Of a stretch of 64,000 nucleotides of DNA, positions 51,672-60,771 are shown piece after piece. A program made the position numbers and the translations under genes. The first letter of the stretch is position 1; each line of letters begins with the position of its first letter. This DNA is from Desulfitobacterium hafniense DCB-2 (GTDB taxonomy: Bacteria > Bacillota > Desulfitobacteriia > Desulfitobacteriales > Desulfitobacteriaceae), in assembly GCF_000021925.1 (NCBI RefSeq), contig NC_011830.1, positions 1,574,501 through 1,638,500 of the forward strand. The letters run 5' to 3'. The notes under the pieces are model-generated. The model searched no databases and was not told the DNA's origin. It was given only the letters and a program-made list of their open reading frames with translations.

Positions 51672-53099
51672 ATGTTCAATATTCCTTTGCTGATTGTGAT
51701 TCTTTATATTTTTGCCTTATTTGGAATAAGCTTTTATGCCTCAAAACGGGCCAAGGGAACGGAAGGGTTCCTCCTTGCCGGCCGTCAGATGACGACTCCC
51801 CTCATTGCCGTGTTGATTACAGGTTTAGCTATCGGCGGAGCTTCCACCATCGGTGTGGCGGAACAGGCCTATAATGTAGGTCTTGCTGCCGGCTGGTATA
51901 ATGTGGCCTGGGGGGCAGGGGCAATTTGTATGGGAATTTTGGCGGCCGCCAAATACCGTAGTATGAATATCACTACAGTTCCCGAAATGTTTGAGAAGTT
52001 CTATGATGTCAAGGGCCGGGTGATCTGTGTACTGAGTCAAATTACCATTCAACTGGTCATAACATCCCTGCAATACCTGGCAGGGGGAGCGATCCTGGCT
52101 TCCTTGCTCCCTTCCGTGTTTACTCTGCAGTCGGGAATTATTACCAGTGCCATCGTTTTCATTGGCATTACTTTTGTCGGAGGAATGTGGTCTGCCGGCA
52201 TTTCGAATATCCTGAATGTGGTTTTAATCTATCTGGGCATAGCCATAGCGACCATTGCTACCCTCATCAATCAGGGAGGGATAGCCCAAATCGCCGTCAA
52301 GCTTCCCCAGGAGGTGCCTTATTTTCATTGGGTGGGTGGTCTGGGGTGGATTGCCATTGCCAGCTGGTTTGCGGTGATGATGACCCAAACCATGTCCCTG
52401 CAGGGTACAGTGCAGATTTCCTTAAGTGCTAAGGATGCCAAAACTGCACGGAATGGGTTTGTCATTGGGGGACTCCTGATGCTGCCCATCGGTTTCCTGG
52501 CCGCCTTGATGGGGATTGCCGCCAAGGGAATGTATCCGGATATGAGCGCGACTTTGGCGCTGCCCCAGATGATTATGTCCTTGCCGCCGGTTCTGGCCGG
52601 AATTACTCTGGCTGCTCTTTGGGCAGCGGACGTTTCCACAGCGGGAAGCTTATTGTTAGGCTCTGCGACACTGTTCTCACAAGATATCTATAAGCGCTTT
52701 TTACGCCCGGGCAGCGATGAGAAACATTTAATGTGGGTGACGAAGTTTTCGGTGATCGCTTTAGGTGCTCTGACCTTTATCTTAGCTTTAACGGTCAGTG
52801 GAATTTTGAAGACGATTATGATCGGGCTCAGTCTGACCACGGCCTTTACCATCGTGTTTTTATTCACGGTTTTTGCCCCGGGGCTTGCCCGAAGGAACTC
52901 CGCTTTTTATACGAATCTCGTGGGGATTGCCGTCATTGTTTTGTGGCAGTTTATCCCGGCGGTACGGGTGTTCCCTCATGTGATTTATTTGGAGTGGATT
53001 GCTTGTTTAGTGACGTTTTTACTCGTGCCTATCTTTGACAGACAGCCTATTCGACTTGGAAATAAGGAAGATTCGCTAATAAGTCAGGTTGCCAAGTAG
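51672..53099 (+). CDS. Sodium:solute symporter (SSS family)
   Basis: A membrane protein of about 475 residues with around thirteen helices, matching the SSS family. It has ISFYASKRAKGTEGFLLAGRQM near the N-terminus, GGASTIGVAEQAYNVG in the sodium-binding first helices, and AALWAADVSTAGSLLLGSATLFSQD near residue 315. Members import acetate, lactate, proline or other solutes with sodium. The substrate is not evident; lactate or another hydroxy acid would fit the upstream larA. ATG 51672 has a better site than ATG 51660. Confidence 0.88.
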   Translation: MFNIPLLIVILYIFALFGISFYASKRAKGTEGFLLAGRQMTTPLIAVLITGLAIGGASTIGVAEQAYNVGLAAGWYNVAWGAGAICMGILAAAKYRSMNITTVPEMFEKFYDVKGRVICVLSQITIQLVITSLQYLAGGAILASLLPSVFTLQSGIITSAIVFIGITFVGGMWSAGISNILNVVLIYLGIAIATIATLINQGGIAQIAVKLPQEVPYFHWVGGLGWIAIASWFAVMMTQTMSLQGTVQISLSAKDAKTARNGFVIGGLLMLPIGFLAALMGIAAKGMYPDMSATLALPQMIMSLPPVLAGITLAALWAADVSTAGSLLLGSATLFSQDIYKRFLRPGSDEKHLMWVTKFSVIALGALTFILALTVSGILKTIMIGLSLTTAFTIVFLFTVFAPGLARRNSAFYTNLVGIAVIVLWQFIPAVRVFPHVIYLEWIACLVTFLLVPIFDRQPIRLGNKEDSLISQVAK

Positions 53100-53121
53100 G
53101 GCTGGAGTGTTGTATGTGTAT

Positions 53122-53148
53122 AAAACCGAGGCTGGGCCTCGGTTTTTT
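53122..53148 (+). terminator. Terminator after the symporter gene
   Basis: AAAACCGAGGC pairs with GCCTCGGTTTT and is followed by T residues. Confidence 0.88.
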
Positions 53149-53228
53149 GGTTGTCGGGAAGCAGCATTCCGGAAGCCATTGAGCGTACTATACTAGTGAC
53201 AAAAGAGAGCTATGGGATTAAAATAAAC

Positions 53229-53319
53229 TTCTAGGACTCTGTGACTCTTGAAATTCCCAGTCCTGCGGAAAATTTAACCGCCGGAAATGTGAAGAACTAG
53301 GTGTTAAAGAGTACTGGGC
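53229..53319. repeat. Small inverted-repeat element, copy B
   Basis: The left end (TTCTAGGACTCTGTGACTCTT) is an imperfect inverted copy of the right end (CTAGGTGTTAAAGAGTACTGG). The right end matches copy A (19699-19722) at 20 of 24 positions, and the centre shares AAATTT. It precedes a small membrane protein gene by about 40 bases. Confidence 0.6.
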
Positions 53320-53356
53320 ATTAACGGATTAATAAGTCCGGAGGGAGGGGATTCAG

Positions 53357-53641
53357 ATAAGTTTTCAAGGTGTGATCATCGGGGCAATGGCTTTTATCAT
53401 CATCGGCGTGTTTCATCCCATTGTCATCAAAGGTGAATACTATTTCGGAAAAAGGATCTGGCCATTATTCTTGGTTGCCGGGATAGTCTTGATAGGCGCC
53501 TCTCTGTTTATCGCGAATAATATGCTTTCCGCCATCGTCAGCGTGACAGGCTTTTCCTGCCTCTGGAGCATCCATGAAATTTTTGAGCAGGAAAAACGGG
53601 TGAAAAAAGGTTGGTTTCCGGGTAATCCGAACAGAAGGTAA
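53357..53641 (+). CDS. DUF4491-like small membrane protein
   Basis: A protein of about 94 residues with three hydrophobic helices, with IIIGVFHPIVIKGEYYFG and LWSIHEIFEQEKRVKKGWFP, the DUF4491 pattern. The conserved N-terminus of this family extends upstream of the first canonical codon (GTG 53372). The strong GAGGGAGGGG site (53341-53350) is instead at proper distance from an ATA at 53357, giving SFQGVIIG. A rare ATA start is therefore possible. Function unknown. Confidence 0.75.
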   Translation: MSFQGVIIGAMAFIIIGVFHPIVIKGEYYFGKRIWPLFLVAGIVLIGASLFIANNMLSAIVSVTGFSCLWSIHEIFEQEKRVKKGWFPGNPNRR

Positions 53642-53832
53642 GTGGAAAGCCTGCCTTTGCATTTCTGCTTGGCTGCAGACCCGACTACAGGTCAAATGTT
53701 GCAGCGCTGCATCATTTGGCTTATATTCAACGGCTGGGCTCAAATTGGGGTGAATTGACTGTAGATTCTCAAAGTTTTAGGTGTTTACCCCATCTATACT
53801 ATGCTATAATGGCCGTAAAACTGAATCAAGTC

Positions 53833-53957
53833 AAAACAGGTTTCGGAAGATGGAGCCATCTTCTGATTAAAGGGGAAGCCGGGTGCAAGGCCCGCACGGT
53901 CCCGCCGCTGTAAGAGAGGAGTCTTTTCCTGCTCAAGTCAGAAGACCTGCCTGTTTT
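53833..53957 (+). promoter_or_regulatory. Cobalamin riboswitch
   Basis: AAAACAGG and CCTGTTTT close the P1 stem. Inside are AAGGGGAAGCCGGGTG, CCCGCACGGTCCCGCC, the B12-box-like GCCGCTGTAA and AGTCAGAAGACCTGCC. These match the cobalamin riboswitch consensus well. A TATAAT at 53805-53810 lies just upstream. A terminator follows, but the next genes are a transposase and a two-component system, neither of which is a usual B12 target. Confidence 0.95.
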
Positions 53958-54026
53958 ATGCCTATGACTCTCTACGAGCGATAGAGGGTATTGAACCGGG
54001 TTTAGGGACATAGTAAAGAAATAAAG

Positions 54027-54068
54027 CAAAAGCTGGCAGCCGCGAAGAACGTGGCAGCCGGCTTTTTT
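54027..54068 (+). terminator. Terminator downstream of the cobalamin riboswitch
   Basis: AGCTGGCAGCCGCG pairs with CGTGGCAGCCGGCT, followed by a T run. It is probably the expression platform of the riboswitch. Confidence 0.8.
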
Positions 54069-54121
54069 GCAGAAAGGGGCAAAAATATAAAGATCCTTTT
54101 TGATTTTTATAAAGTTTTTAT

Positions 54122-55693
54122 AATTGAGTTAGTTTCATAACTCGAAACCCTTAATATTTCAGCTTTTTTTGACAAATTAAAAAGGAGTACCTCCCCAACA
54201 TCTCGAAATTGTAGTCGTCCAAAACCAAACACCGAGAGGTAGGAAAGGAGTACTCCCTGATGTTTAATATTCGCCAAGAACGTCTATTTTCCTTGGAGGA
54301 AATACTAGAAACTTCTCCAAGAGAATCATATGCTCTAATTCTTGGGCCTTTGGACATTAACCCTTTACTTGAGGCGGTTTCAAAAAAGGCAATCTTCGGA
54401 GCTCCAACTCAACTAAACTACACCGCTATGATCTACTCTTTGATCATTCGAGTCATTGAAAGAATCCCTACAATTAAGGACTTGCGTAAGCGTTTGAAAA
54501 ACAGCCTGGAATTTCGTTTCGACTGTGGATTTACGCTTGCTGACTCGGTTCCTAGCGAAGCATCTTATTGCCGAATGATCAAAAAGATAGATGACTCCTC
54601 TGTTTTGGCTAACTCTCAGGATGATTTGGTGCTTCAGGCATTTAAAGAAGGGTTTATTGATCCAGAATGTGTTGTGGCAATAGATGCTACTCATATCGAA
54701 GCGAGAGATCGCAAGCCTGAAAAAAAGCAAGAAGAAACTCCGGTTGAAAAGACTCCTAAAAAGCGTGGACGGAAGCCCAAATCAGAAAGAGAGGCATGGC
54801 TTAAGGAACAAGAGGAGCTAGAAAAGAATCGCCCCATATTTGAGAAGAAGATTGAAGATCAACTTTCCTGCACCTTCACAGAATTAGCACAACACATTCC
54901 TCTTGATCCTCAATGGGGGATTAAAAAGAATTCAGAAGGAAAAAACGTGTTCTGGTATGGCTTCAAAGGGCACCTCCTTGTTGATTGTAAGGGTCAGTAC
55001 GTTTTAAGTTCTTTACTATCTTCAGGGAACATAAATGATGGGAAAATGGCTATTCCTTTGCTTAAAGCGCTGAGTGAAAAACATCCTTACTTGAACCCCT
55101 CCTATATCCTCGCAGATGCTGGATATGACTATATCCCCATATACCAGCAAGCGAGATGTATAGGAGCACGGGCACTCATTGATTACAATAAGCGAAACGA
55201 GCAACTTCCAGAAGACAATGATAAATATTTTCGTCCAATATGCCAGAAGGGTTATTCGTACCGCTACGATAGCCATGATCCGCGTTATGATACTTTGAAA
55301 TACACTCGACCCAAGGAATGCCAGGAGTGTCCCCTCAAAGATAGTGATACCTGCCAAAAGGTATTTAAGATTAAGACTTTGTCAGATCCCAGAAAGTACA
55401 CAGTACCAGCTAGGGGAAGCGACCGTTACTTTGAGCTTTACAAACAACGAACCGCTGTAGAGCGAGTCAATGCGTATCTAAAGGAGTATTTCCAGCTCAA
55501 CAATATCCGTCATCGCGGAAAAAGTGCCCAAGTAGATTTTCAGTTTTCAATCCTTGCTTATACCCTCTGCAAATTAGCAGTTGACCGACTAAACAAGTCC
55601 ATGAGAATTGCCGCTTAATTTTTAAAAACGTATGCTCCGAAATTCTGTTAGTCTATTCTATTTTCAGACTAACATTATGAAATTAACTCAATT
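54122..55693 (+). mobile_element. Insertion sequence of about 1.57 kb
   Basis: The left end AATTGAGTTAGTTTCATAA (54122-54140) and the right end 55675-55693 are 19-base terminal inverted repeats with one mismatch. A single complete transposase gene fills the interior. No clear target duplication could be read at the flanks. It lies directly behind the riboswitch terminator, separating it from whatever it once controlled. Confidence 0.85.
54260..55618 (+). CDS. DDE transposase of the IS1182/IS5-like group
   Basis: A 452-residue transposase. The N-terminal region (NYTAMIYSLIIRVIERIPTI) has the layout seen in DUF772-type proteins. The DDE core includes VVAIDATHIEARD near residue 140, ILADAGYDY near 295, and the C-terminal ERVNAYLKEYFQLN with the last acidic residue. 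A lysine-rich PKKRGRKPKSERE segment interrupts the core, and a CQECPLKDSDTC cysteine group lies near 355. AAAGGAG precedes the ATG. The reading frame is intact, so the element may be active. The family name is my best judgement. Confidence 0.85.
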   Translation: MFNIRQERLFSLEEILETSPRESYALILGPLDINPLLEAVSKKAIFGAPTQLNYTAMIYSLIIRVIERIPTIKDLRKRLKNSLEFRFDCGFTLADSVPSEASYCRMIKKIDDSSVLANSQDDLVLQAFKEGFIDPECVVAIDATHIEARDRKPEKKQEETPVEKTPKKRGRKPKSEREAWLKEQEELEKNRPIFEKKIEDQLSCTFTELAQHIPLDPQWGIKKNSEGKNVFWYGFKGHLLVDCKGQYVLSSLLSSGNINDGKMAIPLLKALSEKHPYLNPSYILADAGYDYIPIYQQARCIGARALIDYNKRNEQLPEDNDKYFRPICQKGYSYRYDSHDPRYDTLKYTRPKECQECPLKDSDTCQKVFKIKTLSDPRKYTVPARGSDRYFELYKQRTAVERVNAYLKEYFQLNNIRHRGKSAQVDFQFSILAYTLCKLAVDRLNKSMRIAA

Positions 55694-55766
55694 GGTTTAT
55701 AAGATATTTAAAATAATAAAGTAAAATTAAAACAGGTGGATTGATGTTAAGGGTTATTTTAGGTAG

Positions 55767-56936
55767 ATGTTTCAGGAAGAGGGTGATGGCTTGAGACCAG
55801 ATGGATTGAGACCAGATGGATTGAGACCAGATAGAAAGTTTCATAAATTGTATCATGAGGAGTTTCATAAGGGCAGGCAGCACGGGGAATTTCGGGAATT
55901 GCGCAGGTCCATGAAGTTTCTGCGCCCGGTCGGAGTCCTTTTGAATTTGCTTCTTTTATACCTGCTCTTTCAATGGATCGGGCTCAAAGCCATTGCTGTA
56001 TTTTTTGCCTTGATCCTCATCACCCGGGAAATACTCCAGCTCGGTTTTTTCCGGCGTCTGGAGAAGAGGGTCTTTAAACCGATGGAACAATTGAAGCAGG
56101 GCTTTGATGAAATCGCCAAAGGAAATTATCAGGTGTCAATTGAGCCGGAAGTCGAAAATGAATTCACGCAGCTGATTTACGCTTTTAATGAAATGGCTTT
56201 TAAACTGCAGGAAAGCGAAAGAAGCAATCAGGAGTATGAGAAAAACAGAAAGACTCTGGTGGCCAACATCTCCCATGATCTAAAAACGCCGATTACCTCG
56301 ATCCAGGGCTATCTGGAAGTAATTCTTGAGGGGTGCGTCGGCGAACCGGAAAAAATAAAGCGTTACCTGGAGACGATTTACAGCAATACTGCCTATATGA
56401 ATAAGCTGATTGACGATCTGTTTTTATTTTCCAAGCTGGATCTGGACAAAGTGGCGATGAATTATGAAGTCCTGAGCATAGGCGCTTATCTGGACGATTT
56501 GGCCACCGAGTTAAAATTTGAGTTTGAAGAAAGGCAATTCAAGTTTTTCTATCAGAACAGAACGGACCGGGACTATGCGGTCACTATTGATGGGAAACGG
56601 GTGTATCAAGGGATCCGCAATATCATCGATAATGCCATGAAGTATGGGCCGGAGCAGGATTTAAAGGTGACAATGGAGCTATATGTTCAGGAAGATGATA
56701 TCTGCATCGACATTGCCGACAATGGCCCGGGAATTCCGGAAGAGCAGCTGCCCCATATTTTTAACCGCTTTTACCGGCTTGACACGGAACGCTCCAAAGA
56801 TTTCACAAGTACGGGACTGGGTTTGGCCATAGCCAAAGAGTTGATTGAAGCCCAGGGGGGCACGATCTCAGCTGCCAGTACAGACAGGGCCGGCTCCCGC
56901 TTTACCATAAAGCTGCCTATTAGTAAATCATCTTAA
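55767..56936 (+). CDS. Sensor histidine kinase
   Basis: A membrane kinase of about 389 residues: two close hydrophobic helices (about 55-90), a HAMP-like region, then the phospho-acceptor His170 in NISHDLKTPITS. ATP-binding boxes N (NIIDNAMKYG), G1 (DNGPGIPEEQ) and G2 (GTGLGLAI-type STGLGLAIA) follow. The short extracellular loop suggests membrane or intramembrane sensing. The N-terminus carries three tandem LRPDG/R repeats encoded by a 15-base DNA repeat (55791-55835), each with a possible TTG start. The true start could be 55767 or one of these. The partner regulator follows. Confidence 0.9.
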   Translation: MFQEEGDGLRPDGLRPDGLRPDRKFHKLYHEEFHKGRQHGEFRELRRSMKFLRPVGVLLNLLLLYLLFQWIGLKAIAVFFALILITREILQLGFFRRLEKRVFKPMEQLKQGFDEIAKGNYQVSIEPEVENEFTQLIYAFNEMAFKLQESERSNQEYEKNRKTLVANISHDLKTPITSIQGYLEVILEGCVGEPEKIKRYLETIYSNTAYMNKLIDDLFLFSKLDLDKVAMNYEVLSIGAYLDDLATELKFEFEERQFKFFYQNRTDRDYAVTIDGKRVYQGIRNIIDNAMKYGPEQDLKVTMELYVQEDDICIDIADNGPGIPEEQLPHIFNRFYRLDTERSKDFTSTGLGLAIAKELIEAQGGTISAASTDRAGSRFTIKLPISKSS

Positions 56937-57005
56937 TAAATCCTCTCAATACTTTGCTCCGCGCGAAATAGTGTAGTTCAATCATGACAATAGGATGGAG
57001 GGCCT

Positions 57006-57698
57006 ATGGCAATGAAAAATATCCTGATCATCGAAGATGATGTCAATATTGCCGAACTGGAACGGGATTACCTGCAGCTTAACGGCTACCAGGTCGATAT
57101 CGTCCTGGATGGAGCAACGGGGCTGAAGAAAGCTGTCTCCGGGACTTATGATATTCTGATCGTCGATTTAATGCTGCCCCAGCTGGACGGGTTTGAGATC
57201 ATTAAAGAAGTCCGCAAGAAGTTGGAGATTCCCATTATCGTCCTGTCGGCCCGCAGTGAAGATATTGATAAAATCAGGGGACTGGATTACGGTGCCGACG
57301 ATTATTTGACGAAACCTTTCAGCCCCGCGGAGCTCATGGCCCGCATCCGATCCCATTTGAAACGATACGAACGTCTGACAGGTAAGCACCAGGGCATAGA
57401 GGTGATTAATCACCGTGGGCTGGAAATCAATACCGCCTCCCATAAAGTCTATGTCAATGGCAAAGAAGTTCAGTTCACCGCCAAGGAATACGAACTCCTG
57501 CTCTTCTTTGCTTCCAACCCGAATATACTTTTCAGCAAGGAGCGCATCTTTGATCTGCTTTGGGGGGCGGAGTACTACGGGGATCTGGCAACCGTCCCGG
57601 TTCATATTCAAAAGATCAGGAAGAAAATCGAAAGAGACCCGGCCAACCCGGAATATATAGAGACCGTCTGGGGAACCGGCTATCGGTTTAATCCGTAA
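57006..57698 (+). CDS. OmpR/PhoB-family response regulator
   Basis: A 230-residue regulator. The receiver domain has the acidic pair EDD near residue 10, the phosphorylation site Asp54 in IVDLMLPQLDGFE, and the conserved Lys in DYLTKPFSPAEL. The C-terminal winged-helix domain has FTAKEYELLLFFASNPNILFS and VWGTGYRFNP. GGAGGGCCT precedes the ATG. It pairs with the kinase upstream. Targets are unknown. Confidence 0.94.
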   Translation: MAMKNILIIEDDVNIAELERDYLQLNGYQVDIVLDGATGLKKAVSGTYDILIVDLMLPQLDGFEIIKEVRKKLEIPIIVLSARSEDIDKIRGLDYGADDYLTKPFSPAELMARIRSHLKRYERLTGKHQGIEVINHRGLEINTASHKVYVNGKEVQFTAKEYELLLFFASNPNILFSKERIFDLLWGAEYYGDLATVPVHIQKIRKKIERDPANPEYIETVWGTGYRFNP

Positions 57699-57724
57699 AA
57701 TTTAATTTAGGGGAGTGTTGGTTT

Positions 57725-57967
57725 ATGAGTGTAAGCATTAATTTAAATCGGTGTGATGGCTGTGGGTTATGTATCAGCCAATGTCCGGCTAAGGTATTGG
57801 AATTAAAAGAGGTTAAGCAGGCCGATTATAATCAGCTTAATATGATGGGAAAATTAAAGATCAGAGTCAAGGGTAATTCGAGAGCCTATGTCAGCAATGA
57901 ATCCGCCTGTACAAGGTGTAAACTGTGTCAAAATAACTGCCATGAGAGGGCGATTAAAGTCGGTTAA
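57725..57967 (+). CDS. Small 2[4Fe-4S] ferredoxin-like protein
   Basis: An 80-residue protein with two cluster motifs, CDGCGLCISQCP (from Cys10) and CTRCKLCQNNCHE. A linker of about 40 residues, longer than in classical clostridial ferredoxins, separates them. GGGGAGTGTTGGTTT precedes the ATG. It lies 27 bases after the response regulator and may be part of the same transcript. An electron-carrying role is inferred from the motifs. Confidence 0.85.
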   Translation: MSVSINLNRCDGCGLCISQCPAKVLELKEVKQADYNQLNMMGKLKIRVKGNSRAYVSNESACTRCKLCQNNCHERAIKVG

Positions 57968-57983
57968 GGGGTTAATGCCATTT

Positions 57984-58009
57984 GAAATTCCCAAACGTTT
58001 GGGAATTTC
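57984..58009. repeat. Perfect 26-base palindrome
   Basis: GAAATTCCCAAAC is followed directly by its exact reverse complement. It lies just behind the ferredoxin gene, with no T tract after it. Confidence 0.8.
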
Positions 58010-58061
58010 GGAGCTTTAGAGGTGAGCTAGTCCTAAGCAGGAGAACGAAACCATGTGAAAT

Positions 58062-58095
58062 GCCCCAAATTTCCAAGCGCTTGGAAACTTGGGGC
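58062..58095. repeat. 34-base near-perfect palindrome
   Basis: GCCCCAAATTTCCAAGC is followed by its reverse complement with a single mismatched pair. It lies 52 bases from the previous palindrome. The rest of the stretch to 58318 contains no gene I can support. Confidence 0.78.
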
Positions 58096-58317
58096 AAGAT
58101 ATTTATCAGAAGGGTTATAGCAGAGGAGATGGCTAAAAGCGGACACGAATCCGATTTTAAAGATTCAAATAATATTCGCATAAGTGATTGTATTTAGAAC
58201 GTATGTTTGGTATAATTTTATTGAGGGAATAAAAGGTAATTATTCTAAAATCCAGGTATTAATTACTCTATAACCTCAAACTATGATATATTAATATTAA
58301 GTAAGAAGGGGAAGAAT

Positions 58318-58563
58318 ATGAGTCTTATTCACAATCCCCACGATAAATTTTTTAAAGAAACCTTTGGTGATGTCGGCACGGCCAGGAGTTTTCTTGAGAA
58401 CTATCTTCCGCAGGAGGTTCGGGCACTGGTTGATCTGAAAACCGTCCTGCCGCAAAAGGACAGCTATATCGATCAGGAGCTGCAGGAAAGCTTTTCCGAC
58501 CTCCTGTTTCAAGTGAAGATTCGTGAGAATGAAGGGTACTTCTATTTCCTGTTTGAGCATAAA
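58318..58563 (+). pseudogene. Rpn-family nuclease gene, first exon (split by an intron)
   Basis: Codons 1-82 of an Rpn/PD-(D/E)XK family protein: HNPHDKFFKETFGD at the N-terminus, SFLENYLP and YFLFEHK at the end. Rpn proteins are DNA nucleases linked to recombination. The coding frame runs into a group II intron after AAA at 58561-58563 and continues at 63662. If the intron is spliced, the protein is restored. GAAGGGG precedes the ATG. Unspliced, the protein stops early with an intron-encoded tail. Confidence 0.9.
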
Positions 58564-59236
58564 GTGCGCCCATACGCAGACAGGCGAAAAAAAATGTCTA
58601 CAAGGCTAGCTGACGATTCTGTCTTGAGCAAGCAGAGGGAAATGTTCATGCAATCCGTAAATCACGGAAAGCCCCCCTACATTTCGCGATTTATCCGAAA
58701 GGGAAACCGGACGGGGAGTGCAGCATGTCGCTGCTCCAACGGAGCGAGAGCTACCGCGCCCCAATCTCTTAAAGGGCACGATGCTCAGGAATGTAAATTC
58801 GTGTATGAGGTTAAAAGCTAAACTGCCTAAATGATAGTCAGAGCTGGGTTAATCGAGCCCACGCACGAAAAGAGATGATACGTGCGATGCCATAGGTGAA
58901 TGCGGTCTTTTGTGGCGCAAACACGGATACTCAATGGCAAGCGACCGCAAGACAGCGGCAAATGGCGAACGTCATAACCGACAACACGGAAAGCTCATCG
59001 CGTCTAGCTAAATGGGGATTGCCTAAACCCATAAACGTGGGCAAGGCAACACAGCTCCCGTAGTAGTCTGAGAACCCTGAACCAACAGGGATAGCCGTAA
59101 AAAGGAAGCGGGAAAGCCGCTCACATGTGGCAGAGTCTGCACAACAGACCGACGTCACAGCACGCCAAATAGCGTGCGGCGAAGGGGAGCAGTTTACCAC
59201 AATAATACTTCAGGAGAGGATGGCGCGTGAGGCGCT

Positions 59237-60187
59237 ATGCGAAGTCCAATCACAGTATTAAAAAGTTTGACTGAAAAATCCAAGGATGAATCGTACAAAT
59301 TCCAGCGGCTATACCGGAACTTGTACAACCCCGAATTTTACTGGCTGGCCTACCAGAACATCTATGCTAATAAAGGCAGTATGACGCCGGGGATGGACGG
59401 TACAACCATAAGTGGAATTAACGAAGAACGCATCAGGCAAATCATCGCATCCCTAAAAGACCAAAGCTATCAACCGCACCCAGCGCGAAGAGTGTACATC
59501 GAGAAAAAGAACAGCCAAAAGAAAAGGCCCCTCGGCATATCCACCGCCAATGACAAACTTGTGCAAGAAGTTGTCCGAATGATTCTTGAGAGCATTTTTG
59601 AGCCAACGTTCTCGGATAAATCGCACGGATTCCGACCGGTACGGAGCTGCCAAACGGCGCTGCTGCAGATACAAGGGAACTTCACGGGTGTAAACTGGTT
59701 CGTTGAGGGCGACATCGAAGCCTGCTTCGACAGCTTTGACCACCACGTATTAATTGAGCTTCTCCAACGGCGTATTGACGATGCATCATTCATATCGCTA
59801 ATGTGGAAGTTCCTCAAAGCAGGGTACATGGAACAATGGGAATACAACATGACTTACGACGGTGTCCCCCAAGGGTCGGGCATCAGCCCCATCTTGTCAA
59901 ACATATATCTCAGCGAACTGGATACGTTTATGAGTGAGTACAAAGCCGCCTTTGACATCCGAAAAACGCACGGACGAAAACCAAGTAGCAATTACTGCCA
60001 CGCCCGGTACATGGCCAGCAAATACCGTAAAGAATCACGGGCAATCTGGGGCAACCTGACCCCCAGCGAGAAAAAGAGCCGCATGAAAGAACAAAGGGCG
60101 CTGTCAGTGAAACAACGTGAAACGCCAGCACACGATGTATTCGATGATACATTCAAAATTATTCAATACGCACGTTATGCTGACGGC
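59237..60187 (+). pseudogene. Outer intron reverse transcriptase, first part
   Basis: The first 317 codons of a group II intron maturase/RT: LYRNLYNPEFYWLAYQNIYANKGSMTPG, GFRPVRSCQTAL, FVEGDIEACFDSFDHH and GVPQGSGISPILSNIYL are present. The frame reaches the catalytic YADD region and is cut by the inner intron after TAT-GCT-GAC-GGC. The fourth codon encodes Gly, so the joined motif would read YADG instead of YADD. The rest is at 62696-63551. Confidence 0.88.
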
Positions 60188-60771
60188 GTGCGCCCGTAAG
60201 ACATGCTGAAAAGCATGGCGCGGGTCAGTCTGAAATCCGCCCCGGCAAGGCGGTGGGCTAGATATGGAATCGCCTATCATCACCCGGCTCACCCTGAAGG
60301 GAAACCAGACGGGGAGCATAGCATGCCGGGAAAGGCGCAAGTCAGCCAACCATCAGGCTGCGACTGAGCGTCGAGATGAAAAGTCCTGCATGAGGATAAA
60401 AGTTGGATTACCTGAACGACAGCCAGAGGAGTGCTAGCGTAGACCACGGCGGAAGATGGTTACAAACGCCGTGTGGCAGCGGGGGTGCGCATAAAGTCGT
60501 CATGTGCATGCCGCCATATCCCCTGCCTTCCAGCCGCAATCAGCGGAAAATGGCGAAAATCGTATCCGACAGCAGGACATGCCTGTTCAGACTGGCCTAA
60601 ATGGGGATAGCCTAAGCCGGAGTGCTGTAACAATCAGCTATGGAGTACTGTCCTGAAAATCCGGCACGGCTACGGAGCCCTCGTAGTAGTCCGAGACGGG
60701 GAAAGCCCGTCACATGGCAAAGGAGGGCAGTTTATTCTCCAGTACAACAAAGGAAGGATGCGTGAGGCATT

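Noticed and set aside
57982..58197. 71-codon frame behind the ferredoxin gene
   Set aside because: It is built largely from the two palindromes, without a ribosome site or family match.
58564..58821. Readthrough of the Rpn gene past codon 82
   Set aside because: From 58564 the sequence follows group II intron RNA with no similarity to the Rpn family, and the true continuation is at 63662.
60403..60600. Frame within the inner intron
   Set aside because: It lies in the RNA domain region between the 5' end and the reverse transcriptase gene, and does not resemble any protein.
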